A stretch of 64,000 nt of DNA from contig NZ_QPMK01000007.1 of the NCBI RefSeq assembly GCF_003344785.1, positions 106,210 through 170,209 on the forward strand. The letters run 5' to 3'. Every line of letters starts with the position of its first letter. Positions within the stretch are counted from its first letter, which is position 1. The notes below the pieces were generated by a model. The model searched no databases. It worked only from the letters and a program-made list of their open reading frames with translations, and was not told where the DNA came from. Source of the stretch: Thalassococcus profundi (lineage in GTDB: Bacteria > Pseudomonadota > Alphaproteobacteria > Rhodobacterales > Rhodobacteraceae). Below, one piece after another: positions 1 to 15,000 of the stretch. A program made the translations under genes and the position numbers.

Positions 1-3000
1 TTCGAAGAGATCGCCGCCCGCGTGCTGGACGAAGCGGGCACCGAGGGCGACGACGCCATCTACGGGATGCTCAACGACAACATCCTGAACGGGCGCGGCG
101 GTGACGATTTCCTGACCGGTCTCGAAGGATCGGACAGCTATGTCTTTGGCCGCGACTACGGCCACGACGTCATCCTCGACGACGATTACAGCCTCAAGCT
201 CTTCGGCGCACCGGACGATTACCTGAACTTCATTGACGACCTGCGCTGGACGGACTTCGACTTCGAACGCGACGGGGCGGGCGACACGCTGACCCTGCGG
301 ATCAAGGGTACCGAAGATGCGGTCACGCTGACCGACTACCTGAAATCCGTGCCCTTAGTCGGCTACGTGAACCTGATCGAGGAGCTGACTTTCGGCGACG
401 GCACGGTCTGGTCCTGGACCAAGCTCTTGCAGCATTACGTCGATATCGCCCGTACCACCGGCGACGACACGATCTACGGCTTCCAGGTCGGCGACGTGAT
501 CGACGGCGGCGCGGGCGACGACCTGCTGGTGGGCCAGGGCGGCGGCGACACCTTCATCTACGAACGCGGCTACGGCACCGATACGATCCTGTCCTTCGGG
601 GACGAAAAGACCGTCGACCGGGTCGAGCTGCGCGGCATCGCCAGCGACGAGGTGCGCTTCGACCGTACCGATCTCGACCTGATCGTGACCGTGATCGACA
701 CCGGCGAGCGGCTGATCCTGAAAGACCAGTATGTCCGCGACGGCAAGCAGAAGCACGCCACGGAAGAGCTGGTATTCTCGGACCGGATCATGGTCTTCAC
801 CGACCTCAACGCCGAGGATATCGACCTCGTCGGCACCTCGGGCGACGAGACCATCACCGGCTCGAACCTGAGCGAGAAACTGGACGGCAGGGCCGGCGAC
901 GACCTGCTGGTGGGCCGCGACGGCGGCGACACCTATGTCTTCGACGCGGGCTATGGAAACGACACCATCGCCGATACGCAGGAGCGCGCGGCCTGGGAAA
1001 ACCGTCGCTTCGTGCCCAATATCACCGCCGACACGGTGGAATTCGGCGGCGACATCACCCGTGAGAACATCCTCTATACCAAGGATGGCAACGACCTGGT
1101 GATCTCGATCGTCGACCGGACCGACACGCTTCGTATCCGCGACCAGTTCGCCTCCCTGACCAAGGGGGTGGAGCGGTTCAAGTTCTACGACGGCACCGAG
1201 ATTGCCATCTCGGATGTCGAAGAGCTTCTGAGCATCGAGGGCGGCAATCGCGGCGACAACGTCATCGACGGACTGCCGGACCAGGAAAACGTGCTCGATG
1301 GACGCCAGGGCGACGACATCCTGCGCGGCGGCAATCTGGGCGACACCTATGCCTTTGGCGCGGGTTACGACCTCGACATCATCGAGGAACGCAGCGACAG
1401 CGCCGGAATCGTCGACCGCGTGGTCTTTGGCGAAACGGTGCGCGCCGACACGCTGATCGTGCGGCGCAGCGGCGACGACCTGCTGATCGACCTCGGCAAC
1501 GGCGAGGACGTGCTGACCATCGTCGGCGGGCTTGGCAGCCGCAGCATCGAGGAGTTCCTCTTTGCCGACGGCACGGTGCTGACCACCGACGATTTCCGCG
1601 ACCGGCTGCTGGCCGGCGACGCGGGCGACAACCAGCTGATCGGCTTTGCCGGGCGCGCCGACACGATGGCGGGTGGCGCCGGGTCCGACGCGATGGAGGG
1701 CCAGACCGGCGACGACGTCTACCGCTTCGGCTTTGGCGACGGCGCCGACAGCGCCCGCGACACCGGCGGTGTGGATCGCGTCGAATTCGGCACCGGCGTG
1801 ACCCAGGCCGATATCCGCTTTACCGAGGTGGGCACGGATCTTCTGATCACCCTGACCCGCACCGGCGAGACGCTGGTGATCCTCGACGGCGTGTCCTCGG
1901 ACGACCGGGACTGGATCGAGACCTTCGCCTTCGACGATGGCGCAGAGCTGAGCCTTGCGGATGCACGGCTCCGGGCGCTGGCCGACAAGCAGAACACCGG
2001 CATGGACGTCATCGACGCGACCGTGCTGCCGCAGGATTATGCCATCACTCCCGGCGCCGGGTTCGACGGCGTAATCATGGACAGCGACACGCAGGTGACG
2101 TTCCGCGCCGGCGACGGTATCGACCGGATCGAACTTCCCGCGAACGTGGGCGACGCGCGGATCGTGCTCGACGACCTGACCAGTGCGGACGTGGTGGTGC
2201 GGGTGACCCGGATCGACGGCGACGACCTGACGCTGTCCTTCCCCGAAACCGGCGACCAGATCATCCTCGTCGGCGCGCGGGCGGCGACGCAGTTGCCGGT
2301 CATCGCCTTTGCCAACGGCATCGAATGGGGCCGGGCGGAGCTTTTCGCCGCGGTGATCGACGCCCAGCAGACAGCGGGCGACGACGTGATCTTTGGAACT
2401 GTCGTGTCCGACACGATCGAAGGCGGCACCGGCAACGACGACATCCGCGGCGAGGCGGCGAACGACCTCTTCATCTTCACGCTGGGCGACGGGCGCGACG
2501 TCGTTTCGGACACGGCGGGAAGCGATACGCTGGAAATCCGCGGCTACGCGCCCGAAGACATGCGCGTCAGCCTGCCGGTCAACGGGTCGGCCGCCTTCGG
2601 GCTCGACGCGCGGGTCGAGCTGGTGCTGTCTTTCCCCGGCACCGGGGACGAGATCACCCTGCGCTACGACGAGGACCTCAACGGCGTCGACAGCGTGCGG
2701 TTCGAGGACGGCACGATCCTCACCCGCGACGCGCTGATCGCCGAGGTGGTGGGTAAGGGCACCGACTTTGCGGAGTTCATCGCAGGCACCGCGGGCAACG
2801 ACACGATCGAGCCGGGCGGCGGCGACGACACGGTCGAGGACGTCGGCGGCAACGACGTCTACATCTTCCGCGCCGGAGACGGACGCGACATCATCGACGA
2901 GGACGGATCGCGCTACGACAGCAATACGCTGCGCCTGCCGGATCATGTGCCAGCAGACGTGAAGGCGTTCCGCCCGGCAGACAGCAACGACCTGGTGCTG

Positions 3001-6000
3001 CGCCTGCCGGACGGTGACGAGATCCTGCTGCCGGACCTGTTCCTGACCTACGCCGGCAACATCACCCGGGTCGAGTTCGGCAACGGCAACGTCTGGAACC
3101 AGACCACCCTGCGTGCCGCCGCCGACAGCGGCTTTGTCCCCCCATACCCGCGCGAGATCACCGGCACCAACTCCGGCGAGACCCTGACCGGCACTGCGCT
3201 GTCCGAGGTGATCGAAGGTCGCCTTGGCAGCGACACCTACGTGTTTCAGCGCGGCGGCGGCGTCGACATCATCCAGAGCGACACCGGCCGCAACGAGTTC
3301 AACACGCTGCGGATCGAAGGCTACGACTTTGCCGAGGCGCGGTTCGAACGCTCGCCCACCGACATTGCCGACCTGGTGATCCGCTTCGACGGCACGGACG
3401 ACCGGATCACCCTGCGCGACGCCTGGTACGACGGCCATACCTCGAGCACCTACGTGAACGGCGAATGGCTGCGGACCTACTGGCGGATGATCTCGACTTT
3501 CGCCTTCGACGACCAGTCGCTGACCTACGACCAGCTGGTGCAGCACCTGCTGGAAAGCCAGATCAGCGACGGCGACGACGCCATCGCCGCCATCGGCAGC
3601 GCCGAGACCATCGAGGCCGGCCTGGGCGACGACACCATCTCGGGCGATTTGGGCGACGACACCATCGTGTTCCGTCAAGGCGACGGCAACGACGTGATCC
3701 TGCCCTCCAGCGGCTCCGGCCGCGCGACCTTGCAGATCATGGATTACGCGGCTGCGGACGTCACCGTGTCGCGCGACATCTACGCCAAGGCGGGCTATGT
3801 GCTGACCTTCGCGGGCAGCAGCGACAGCATCACGCTCGTGGGCTCGGGCCGCACGTCGTTGGGCGGCGTCGACCGGATCGAGTTCCAGGACGGCACGGTC
3901 TGGACCGGTGCGACGCTCGACGCGCTCGCGCCCTCCGCTGAAGGCGCCACCGGCACGCCCGGCGATGACTGGCTGCGCGGCACCACCGGGGCGGAGCTGT
4001 TCGAAGGCTTCGGCGGCGACGACTACATCGAAGCGGATGACGGCGAGGACACCATCGCCTTCAGCCGCGGCGACGGCGTCGAAACCGTCTATGGCGATGA
4101 CTATCCCGGCTTCCACCTTGAATTGCGCGACATCGATCCTGGCGACATACGCCTGCTGATCGTGCCGGTGCGACAGGAGTCGGTCTATACCTACAGCCGC
4201 CCGGTGGAACTGCGGATCACCGGCAGCGACGACCGGATGTATCTGCTCGACGGCGAAGAGGGGCTCGACAGCATCACCTTCGGCGACGGCACTGTCTGGA
4301 ACCGCGCACAGATCGAAGCGGCGTTCGAAACCTTCCCGGCGCCCGCGGGTGGCGAGATCACCGTCGACGTGTCGCCCTATGTCTCGTCGCATGCCTCGAC
4401 CGCGGCCGACGAAATTCACCTCGTGCCGATCTTCTCGGACGGGTCGCAACAGATCACCTTCACCTATGCCGCCGGTGGAGGGCACGATGTGTTCGTCTCG
4501 CTCGATCCCGGCATGGGGCACCAGAACCGCATGGTGATGAGTGGTATCGCTTCGACCGAATACGAAGCGCGGCTGGTGCCCTTCACCTCTCCGGTCAACC
4601 AGTACGGCGAGGGGCCGGACCTGCTGCTGACCTTCGGCACGCCCGATGACAGCGTGCGGATCGTCAGCCCCGTTGGCGAATGGGAACCGACGGCCATCCA
4701 GGAAATCGAATTCTCGGACGGGGTGATCGTCTCCATGGACGATCTCGTGGCCGAGGCCGAGGCTGCCGAACTGGTCGATCCGCGCGCCCTGTCCGGCCCG
4801 GTCGTCCTGACCCGCGGCACCGAGACCGGGCGCTATTTCGCCGAACCGCCGTTCGTTCCGGGCGGTCCCGGCCCCATAGGCAACGAAGAACTGCCGCCGC
4901 CACCCGACGGCGAACCCTTGCCGCCGCCGGATGGCGAGCCGTTGCCCGATGGCGGGCCGCTCGACCTGTTCTTGGCGGACGTGCTGATCACCGATATCTC
5001 GGTGCGCAAGCAGGCACAGGAATATATTCTCGACGTCGCGCCGCGCGCGCCCGATGGCAGCGATGCCATGGAGATCTGGCTGGGCGGGATCTACGCGCTC
5101 GATCTGATCGCCGTGACGGTCGAGAGCGGCGGCACGGACCCCGAGTTCATCACCTTCTACGGAAGCGACCTTGCTGCACTGGTGCCGCCGCCGGCGACCA
5201 CCGAAGGCGACGACGTGATCGCCCTCGAAGGCATGGCGCCGGTCACGATCGAAGGCCAGGGCGGCGACGACCTGATCACTTCCGACTCCGCGCAGACCAC
5301 CTTTGTCTACGAACGCGGCGACGGCGAAGACCTTGTCACCGCCGGGTCCGAACGGTTCCTGTCCACGCAAGAGAACACGCTCGAACTCATTGGTATCGCG
5401 CCCGAAGACGTCAAGCTGGTGCAGCATGGCGGCGACCTTTTGATCCGGATCCTGGAAAGCACGGAGGGCGCGGGCGACGGCGGCGTGATCCGCTTCATCG
5501 ACGGCTTCTTCGTCGACAGTTATTCGGCCCCGACTCCGTTCTCATCCCGGCTTGGGGCGATCACCTTCGACAACGGTACGGTCTGGACCGCGGGCGATAT
5601 CGAAGCGGCGGTCCGGCGCGAGCTTGGCACCGACGGCAATGACGTGATCGAGGATCTGGACGGCCCGCAGGTCTATGACATGAAAAAGGGCGACGATGTC
5701 GTCATTTCGGACACCAACACCAACGACAGCTACGTCTACCGCAACGGCGACGGGTTCGACGTGGTCGAAGACGCAGGCTACAACTATGCCTTTGCCGGTC
5801 AGCCCGGCGAGGACGTTCTGACCTTCCCGGATCTCTTGCGTAGCGACATCGCGCTGGTGCGCGACGGCTACGACCTGCGCATCGATATCCTCACGGATGC
5901 GGCGCGCGGCATCGCGGCCGGATCGATCACGCTCAAGGACGCCTATTTCACCGACGGCGGCTACAACTACCTGATCGAGCGGCTGGTCTTTGCCGACGGC

Positions 6001-9000
6001 TCCGAAAGCCTGATGTCGGATGAAATCCAGACGCTGCTGGATGCGCAGGCCACCGATGGCGACGACGCCCTGCTGGCGCCGGGACAGTCCTTCGTGCTGG
6101 AGGGCGGGCTTGGCAACGACACGATGGCCGGGCATGCAGAGGCCGACACCTATCGCTACAGCCGTGGCGACGGCCATGACGAGATCCTCGAGGAACGCGA
6201 TTACGACCTCGCCACGGACGTGCTCGAACTGACGGACATCCTGCGGTCCGATGTCACCTACGAGGTGACGCCGGCGGGCCTGATCCTCCGCATCGCCGAA
6301 AGCGCCGAAGGCGCGGGGGATGCCGGGTCCATCCTGATCCACGGCATGCTGGCCGGGACCGACTATCCGTTCGAGGCAGAAGATGCCGGTGTCGGGATCG
6401 AGAAGATCGTCTTCGGCGACGGCACCGAGATGACGCTGGGCGCGCTGTCGACCGAGTTGCTCGCGGCACAGGTCACGCCCTTCGCCGACTATCTCGAAGG
6501 ATCGACCGGCAATGACACCATCGAAGGCAAGGCGGGCGACGACATCCTCGCAGGGGACGCAGGCGCCGATACCTACATCTACACCCGCGGCGACGGTGCC
6601 GACTGGATCGTGGATTCCGCCTATGAAAGCGCCCAGGTCGACCGGCTGGTGCTACATGGCATCGACCCCGCCGACGTCACGCTGCGCCGCGGCCATGACG
6701 AGGACATGATCCTGCTGGTCGCCGACAGCGCGCCGGGCGCGGGCGACGGCGGCCGCATCGTGGTCCGCGACTCTCTGTCCACGTATCCCGGACAAGGGAT
6801 CGAGGAGATCGCTTTCGACGACGGCACTGTCTGGCTGCGCGACACTTTCGCCGGCATGATCGACGTGGCCGGGCCGACCGATGGCGACGACCGCGTCGTG
6901 GGCACCGATGCGGCCGACACGCTCGAAGGTCTGCAGGGCGATGACCTTCTGCAGGGCGAGGACGGCGCGGACACCTATGTCTTTGCCCGCGGCGACGGCG
7001 CCGACGTAGTCGAGGACATCTACAGCAGCGCCAACCGCATCGTCGTCAGCGGCTATGAGGCCAGTGAACTCCTTTTCGAACGCCGCGGCATCGACGGGCG
7101 CGACCTGATCGTCCGGTTCGCCGACAGCGCCGATCAGATCATCGTCCTGAACGGGCTCGACAACGCCTACCGCGCGCTGCCCGTGTCGCAGATCGAACTG
7201 ACGGATGACGGCACGATCTTCACCATCGCCGCGATCCAGGCGTCGCTGGTGTCGGGCCAGTCCAGCGACGGCGACGACGTGATCGTCGGCAGCGACCTGG
7301 GCGATGCGTTGCAAGGCGGGCCGGGCACAGACCTCGTGGACGGGCGCGAGGGCGATGACGCCTATACCTTTGCTGCCGGGGACGGCGACGACCGCTTTGC
7401 CGACAGCGGCGCCTATGACGACAACGACGTTCTGACGCTCACCGACTACGCGCCCGAAGACCTCGAATACGCCCTGCGCGCCGGGGCCAACAGCCTCGAC
7501 CTCGTGCTGTTCTTCAGCGGCACCCGCGACCGGGTGATCCTGGAAAACGCGCTGGCGGACGACCGCGAAGGCGTCGACCGGGTGATCTTTGCCGACGGAA
7601 CCGAATGGGACCGCGCCGAGATGCGCGCGCAGGCGATTGCCTTTGCGCAGCGCCCCGGCGCCGAGCCGGTGCTGGGCTTCGACGGCAACGACAGCTTTGG
7701 CGGTTCCTCCGGCGACGACACCCTGTCTGGTGGCGAAGGCGCCGACAGCTACACCTTCCGCCGCGGCCACGGCGACGATGTGATCGTCGAGGGGCCGACG
7801 CAGGCTTTCGGCACCGACCGCCTGTCGCTGCCGGATTTCGTGTCGACCGAGGTGTCGGTGGCGCGGCTCTTCAAGGGCAGCGATACCGTGGTGCTGCGCT
7901 TTGCATCGTCTCCGGATGACAGCCTGACGATCACCGATGCGCTGGCCCCCGACAATGCCGGGGTGGAGCAGATCGCCTTTTCCGACGGGGTGACCTGGAC
8001 CCCTGCAACGCTCCTCACGCTCCTGGATAACAATGCCCCTGTGGCGACCGATGACGGCTATTTCACCGCCACCATCGGCGAGGCGCTGGTGCTGGTGGCG
8101 GCGACCCTGCTGCGCAACGACTTCGACGCCGATGGCGATCCGGTGTCGATCATCGCGGTACAGGGCGGCGACGACGGCTTTGCCGAGATCGACGCGAACG
8201 GCAACATCGTCTTCACACCCGACGCCGACTTCTATGGTCCGACGCAGTTCACCTACACCCTCAGCGACGGGCGCAACGGCATCACCACCGGTACCGTCGA
8301 CCTGCGCGTGCGGCCGGTGGCCGAGGCGCGCGACGACACCGGCCTCACCGTGGCCGAGGACGGGTTCCTGACCATCGACGCGGTGCGGCTGCTGTCCAAC
8401 GACCTCGACGGCGACCGGATGATCGTGAGTCAGGCCTACGGAGCGCAGAACGGCACCGTGAGCCTCGCCAGCAACGGCCAGATCACCTACACGCCGGATG
8501 CCGATTTCAACGGCACAGACACCTTCACCTATGTCGCCAACACGCCCGAGGGCGGCCGCGCCGAGGCGACCGTCACCGTCGAGGTCACGCCGGTCAACGA
8601 CGCGCCCGATGCGCGCGACAACAGCGGGTTCGTCACCGACGAGGATGTACCGATCCAGATCGTCGCCAGCCTTCTGGCGGTCAACGACAGCGATCCCGAC
8701 GGCGAGCCGCTGACCGTCACCTCCGTCAGCAGCAGCGACACGATGGACGTGACGCTCACCGAGGACGGCGTCATCCTCGCCACGCCGCGCGCCTATTTCT
8801 ACGGGCAGGCCTATTTCGACTACACGGTCGAGGACGCGGCGGGCGCCAGCGACACCGCGCGGGTCTTCGTCACCGTAAATCCGGTGAACAACGCCCCCGA
8901 ACCGGTGCGCGACACCGTGACCACCGACGAGGATGTCCCCTTCGTCATCGCCGCCGCGGACCTCCTGGGCAACGACATCGACCGCGACAATGACCTGTTG

Positions 9001-12000
9001 ACGATCACTTCGCTCACGGGTTTCGACTACGGCGGCAACGCGACGCTGCTCGACAACGGCACGATCCTGTTCGAGCCCAATGCCAACTTCAACGGCACCG
9101 GGCGGTTCAACTACGTGGTGAGCGACGGCGAGGGCGGCAGCGCCATCGGCACGGTCGACGTGGTCGTCAACCCGGTCAACGACCGGCCCGTGGCGCGCGA
9201 CGACAGCTATCGCTCCGCGGCCTTCTCGACCGTGCTGCGCGGCACCGAGGACGTGGCGCTGGTGATCCCCATCGCCGAGCTGATGAAGAACGACAGCGAC
9301 GTCGAAAGCCAGGCGCTGAGCTTCGAGAACGTGTCGAACCCCGGCGACGGGGTGATCGAGATCGTGGGCGGCAATGTCGTCTTCACCCCGGACCAGGATT
9401 TCTGGGGCGAGACGACCTTCAGCTACCTGGTGTCGGACCCGCAGGGGCTGGTCGACGATGCCACGGTCACGCTCTTCTTCGATAACGTGGGCGACGCGCC
9501 GCCGGTGGCCGTGCCCGACGAGATTCTGGTCTACGAGGACGTGCCGATCACCATTCCGGCCGCGCTTCTGCTGGCCAACGACACCGATATCGACCGCGAT
9601 CCGCTGGAGATCTCGGGCTGGCGCCTGCCGGATTTCGCAGAGCAGTTCTTCGACCCCTTCACCGGCAGCCTCGAGCGCGACGAGAACGGCGATTTCGTCT
9701 ATACTCCGGCGCTGAACGAGACGCGCGAGAACGGGTTCTATTACTACGTCACCGACAATGCCGACGGCACCACCGAAGGCTATGTCGACATCACCATCAT
9801 CGCTGTGAACGACCAGCCGAGCGCGGTGCCGGATTCCGTCGCGAGCACGCCGCTCGACGTGCCGCTGGTGGTGCGCATCGCGGACATCCTCGCCAACGAT
9901 TTCGACGTGGATGACGACCCGGACGGGCCGAAGTCCATTTCCTTTGTCGGTGTCGACTCCGCCTCCGTCGGCACCGCGACGGTGCGGGACGGGTTCATCG
10001 TTCTGGATGTGCCCGCGGGCTATTCCGGACCGGTGGAACTGGTCTACCGCATCACCGACACCGAAGGCGTCGAGGACACCACCACGATCACCGCCATCGT
10101 CGAGGGCAGCTATGCCCGGCTGCTGACCGGCACGCCGCAGGACGATCTGCTGATCGGCAACGCGCTCAATGAGACCGTCGAGGGCCTCGCGGGCGCCGAC
10201 ATCATCGAAAGCGGCGCCGGGTCCGACACGGTTCGGGGCGGCGCGGGCGAGGACACGATCCTTGCTGGCGACGGCGACGACCTGATCGACGGCGGTGACG
10301 ACGCCGACAGCATCGAGGGCGGCGCCGGCTTCGACACCGTGACCTATGAAGGCTCGAACGTCGCGGTGCGCGTCGATCTGGCTGCGCGTATCGGGCAGGG
10401 CGGGTTCGCCCAGGGCGACCTCATCACCGGGGTCGAGGGTCTGATCGGCACCGACTGGAACGACACGCTGCAAGGCGGTCTGGCCGACAACCGGATCGTA
10501 GGTCGCGCCGGGCGCGACCTGATCGAAGGCCGCGATGGCGACGACACGCTGCTGGGCGAGACGGGCAACGACACGCTGGTGGGCGGCGCGGGTGCGGACA
10601 GCATCGACGGCGGCGACGGCGCGGATACCGCCGACTATCGCGGTTCGGCTGCGGGTGTGACCGTGTCGCTGGCCGACGGCACCGCGTCGGGCGGCGATGC
10701 AACGGGCGACGTGCTGAACGGCATCGAACACCTCTTCGGTTCGGACGAGGCCGACAGCTTGGCCGGCGACGCGGGCGACAACCGGCTCGACGGCGGGCGT
10801 GGCGACGACACGCTGACCGGCGGCGACGGCGACGACACGCTGTCGGGCGGACGCGGGGCCGACGCGATGATCGGCGGCGCGGGCATCGACGTGGCCGACT
10901 ACACCCTGTCGGTCACCGGCGTGCGGATCGACATGGCCGACGGCAGCGCCGGCGGCGGCGATGCCACCGGCGACACCTTCGACGGCATCGAGATCATGCA
11001 GGGATCGTTCCACGACGACACCATCGCGGGCGACGCTGCCGACAACATCCTTCGCGGTGGTCGCGGCGCGGATGATATCGAAGGGCGCGGCGGTTACGAC
11101 ATCGTCGATTTCTCCATGGCCGACGAAGGCGTGGGCGTCGACCTCGCAACCGGCACCGGCACGGCAGGCGAAGCGCTGGGCGACAGCTATGCGGGGATCG
11201 AGGGCGTGCTGGGCTCGGTCTGGTCCGACACCATCACCGGCGGCGCGGGCGACGAGACCTTCGACGGCAACTGGGGCGACGACACGGTTTCCGGCGGCGC
11301 CGGGTCCGATGGCTATGTCTTCGGCTACGACAGCGGCACCGACCTGGTGATCGAGGCAGGCGCCGCCACCGACACCGACCGCGTGCTGCTCGAGGACGAC
11401 ATTGCACCCAAGGACCTGTCGGTCATCCGCGACGGCGACGACCTGCTGCTGGAACTCGAGCGCGACGAAGGTTTCCTTATCGACACGCTGCGCGTCACCG
11501 ACCATTTCCTGTCGCCCGAGGCCGGGATCGAAGAGGTCGTCTTTGCCGACGGGACCGTCTGGGACCGCAGCCAGATCGAGGCGCTGCAACGGCTGGGCCG
11601 GTTCAACGCCGCCGACGACATCTACCGCCTCGCGATCGAGGACGAGGAAGCGCTGATCGACCCCGCGTTCCTGATCCAGAACGATGCCGACGAGGTGGAC
11701 GGGATCCGCCTGATCGGAGTCGAGAATGCGGTGAACGGCACGGTGGCGATCACGCCCGAGGGGCTGATCTCCTTCACCGGAGACCAGGATTTCAACGGCG
11801 ACGCCTTCTTCGATTACATCCTCGAAGACCGGTTCGGCCGCCAGAGCAGCGCCCGGGTCGAGGTCAACGTGGCCCCGGTCAACGACGCGCCGGTGGGCGC
11901 CGCGGATGGCGTCTATGCGGGCACCGAAGACACGGTGCTGCGGATTTCCTACGCGGACTTGCTGGGCAACGATTTCGACGTGGACGGCGATCCGCTCACC

Positions 12001-15000
12001 ATCGTCGCGGTCACCCCGCTGCTGGCGGACGACGGGTCGGAACTCTATCCCGAAACGCCGAGCCTCAAAGACCTGCCCTATACCGAGGCCGCAACCCACG
12101 GCATCGTCTGGCTGGACGGGACGCATGTGAATTTCGACCCGCGCGCGGATCATTTCGGCTTTGCCGGGTTCCGCTACACGCTGGCCGATCCAGATGGCGC
12201 CACCGGGCAGGCGGATGTGGAGCTGTATCTGCTGCCGGTGAACGACGCCCCGCGCAGCGCCGACGACGAGTACACCATCCGGCTGGAACGGACGACCGAC
12301 ATCACCGTCGCGAGCCTCATGTCCAACGACTACGACGTCGAGGACGACGGGTTCACCTTCGAAGGCGTGCATTCCGAATTCGGCGGCGGCATGGTTTATG
12401 ATGCCGAGAGCGGCGTCATTTCCTTCACCCCCGATGCGCTCGGGGCGGCCGGGTTCTCCTACGACCTCGTGGACGACCGCGGCGCCCGCAGCACCATCGA
12501 CGTGCAGATCACCGTGATCCCGCTCAACGACCCGCCGGTCGCGCGGGACGACGGGCCGTTCGTCACCGACGAGGACACGGTGCTGGTGATCGACCCGGCT
12601 GACCTGCTGGCCAACGACACCGACGACACCGATCCGCTGGACGAGGTGCTGTTCATCTCGGGCCTCGACCGCTTTGCCGAGAACGGGCGCGTCGCCTGGA
12701 CAGACGACGGCATGATCGCCTTCACCCCGCGCGCCGATTACAACGGGCAGGCCGGGTTCAAGTATGAAGTGGCCGATGGCAACGGCGGCTTCGACGTGGG
12801 CTACGTCAACGTCACAATCCTGCCCAGCAACGACGGCCCGGTGCCGCGCGACGACATTGCGCTGGCGCTGGAAGACGAGGTCAGCTGGATCATCCCCGGC
12901 GAGGTCTTCGGCAACGACCTTGACCCAGAAGGCGACGTGATCTTCTTCGAGAGCGTCAAGATCCTCGGCGTCATCGACGGCGATTACGAGACCCGCAGCC
13001 CCGTCGACGTGTCCTACGGTTTCGACCTCGCCCGGCTCGACCCCGGCGTGACCGCGACGGCGGCGCTGGCGGATGGCGGCGACCTGCCCGAGGGCCTGGT
13101 CTTCGACGCGGCGACGCTGACCTTCACCGGCGCGCTGCCGGACGGGCAAACCGATCCGCTGGACGTGACGGTGACCCTCACCAATCCGGCGGACGGCAGC
13201 ACCCATGTGACGCCGGTCACCCTCGCCACCGATGCCGACCTGGCCGCGGGCGTGACGGTGCAGCCCCCGGTGGCGCTCTTCGACCTGGGGGCGGGCGACT
13301 GGAGCCTGCGGCCCGCGGGCAACCAGCCGCTGCCCGGCTGGCTGGAGTTCGACGCCGAGACGTTGCAACTGACCAAGGTCACAGACGCGCCGCTGGACGA
13401 CACCGACCCGCTGCGCCTGCAACTGCGGTTCGAACCGGAGCCCGAGGTACTGCCCGACGGCACGCTGGCCTTCGGCCGCCGCGGCTTTGCCATCGAGGTG
13501 CTGATCGACCCGCAGGCCGAGATCCCGGCCGAGGTCAACGCGCTCTTCGCCAACGACCCGTTCTTTGCCGCGCAGGGGCTCTATGCCCTACCCATCCGAG
13601 CCGATGCGACGCTCGAGGCGCGCAACGAAAGCGGTGCGCCGCTGTCCGACTGGCTGAGCTTCGACGCCGCCGAGTTCAGCTTCGAGGGCACGCCGCCGCC
13701 GGTCTTCGTCGGCACCCCGCCGGTGCGGGTCGAGGTGGCGGACGCGGGCCTCAGCTACAGTGTGCTGACCGAATTGCCGGTCGATGCCACCTATGACCTG
13801 ACGGTCGCGGACGGCTTCGGCACCAATCTGCAATCCGACCGGTTCCAGCTTCTGACGCCCGAGGATTTCTACGGCCAGGTGGTCGTGCAGTATCTTGCCG
13901 CCGACGAGAAGGGCGGCGTGTCCGAGGATCCGGCCGAGATCGTCGTCAACGTGCTCAACACGCCCGAGACGCCCGAAGCGGTGGACGATGCCTACGAGAT
14001 CCTCGAAGACGGCTCCATCGCCATTCCCTTTGCCGAAATCCTCGCAAACGATTTCGACGAGGATGGCGACGCCATCCGCATCGTCGGGATGAACCCCGGC
14101 ACCATGACGACGATCACCCGCGGGTCCCTGCGCCTGATCGACCCGTCCGAGATGGACGGCGGCAGCGGCGGTTCCGGCGGCACCAGTGGCGCCGATACGT
14201 CGGGCGCCATGGGGCTTGCCATGCTCGAGCTCGAGGCCAAGATCGCGGCCTTCGGCTTTGAAACCGACCAGGCTCCGCAGCCGCACGAGGCCGACATCCA
14301 TTGCCCGTGCTGCGGCGCCACCTTCATTCTGGAGAACGGCGCGCCCACAGATGACGGGCTGGGCGGCGCGATTGCCCCGGCCACCGGCACCGATTTCGGC
14401 GATCTCGATGCGCTTACGGATTTCCTCACCGGCGGCTTCTGGACCGGCAGCGACCGCGCGCATAACCTGACCGATGCCGGCACCGATCCCAATGACGGCG
14501 TGATCCTTTACAACCTGACCGGCTACGACGAGGACGCCGACGGAATCACCGTCGAACGTGCGGAACTGGTGCGCGAGGCGTTCAAGCTGCTCGAGGCGAC
14601 GCTGGGCATCGACTTCGAAGAGACCACCGAGACCGATCGCGCCGTCACCGACATCTTCTTCGGCGACAACCGCGACGGGGCCAACGCCCAGACGGTGCTG
14701 ACCACCGGCGGGGTGGTGGATTACTCGCTCATCAACATCCAGCCGGACTGGTCCGGCGGCACCTCGACCTACAACGACTACACGCTGCAAACGATCTTCC
14801 ACGAGATCGGCCATGCGCTGGGCCTGGGGCACCAGGGATTCTACAACCTGGTGGGCGACTTCGGCGCCGACCGCGAATTCGACAACGACAGCTGGCAGTC
14901 GTCGATGATGTCGTATTTCGCGCAGACCGAGAACTTCCACGTGGTGGCCGACCTCGCGCTGCTGCAATCGCCGATGGCGGTGGACTGGATGGCGCTGGAC

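Noticed and set aside
22..24. GTG at 22 as the true start of the giant protein
   Set aside because: The frame stays open to base 1 and the residues before it fit the repeat pattern, and no ribosome site is visible.
355..5427. Very long minus-strand open frame (1,690 codons), with similar ones at 6652-13422 and 16834-20073
   Set aside because: Mirror frames of the Asp/Gly/Val-rich repeat protein: GAC, GTC and GGC codons give few stops on the other strand. The translations are low-complexity and have no domain features.
10125..11330. Short regular repeats resembling a CRISPR array
   Set aside because: They are in-frame RTX nonapeptide codons (GGxGxD), without constant-length spacers.
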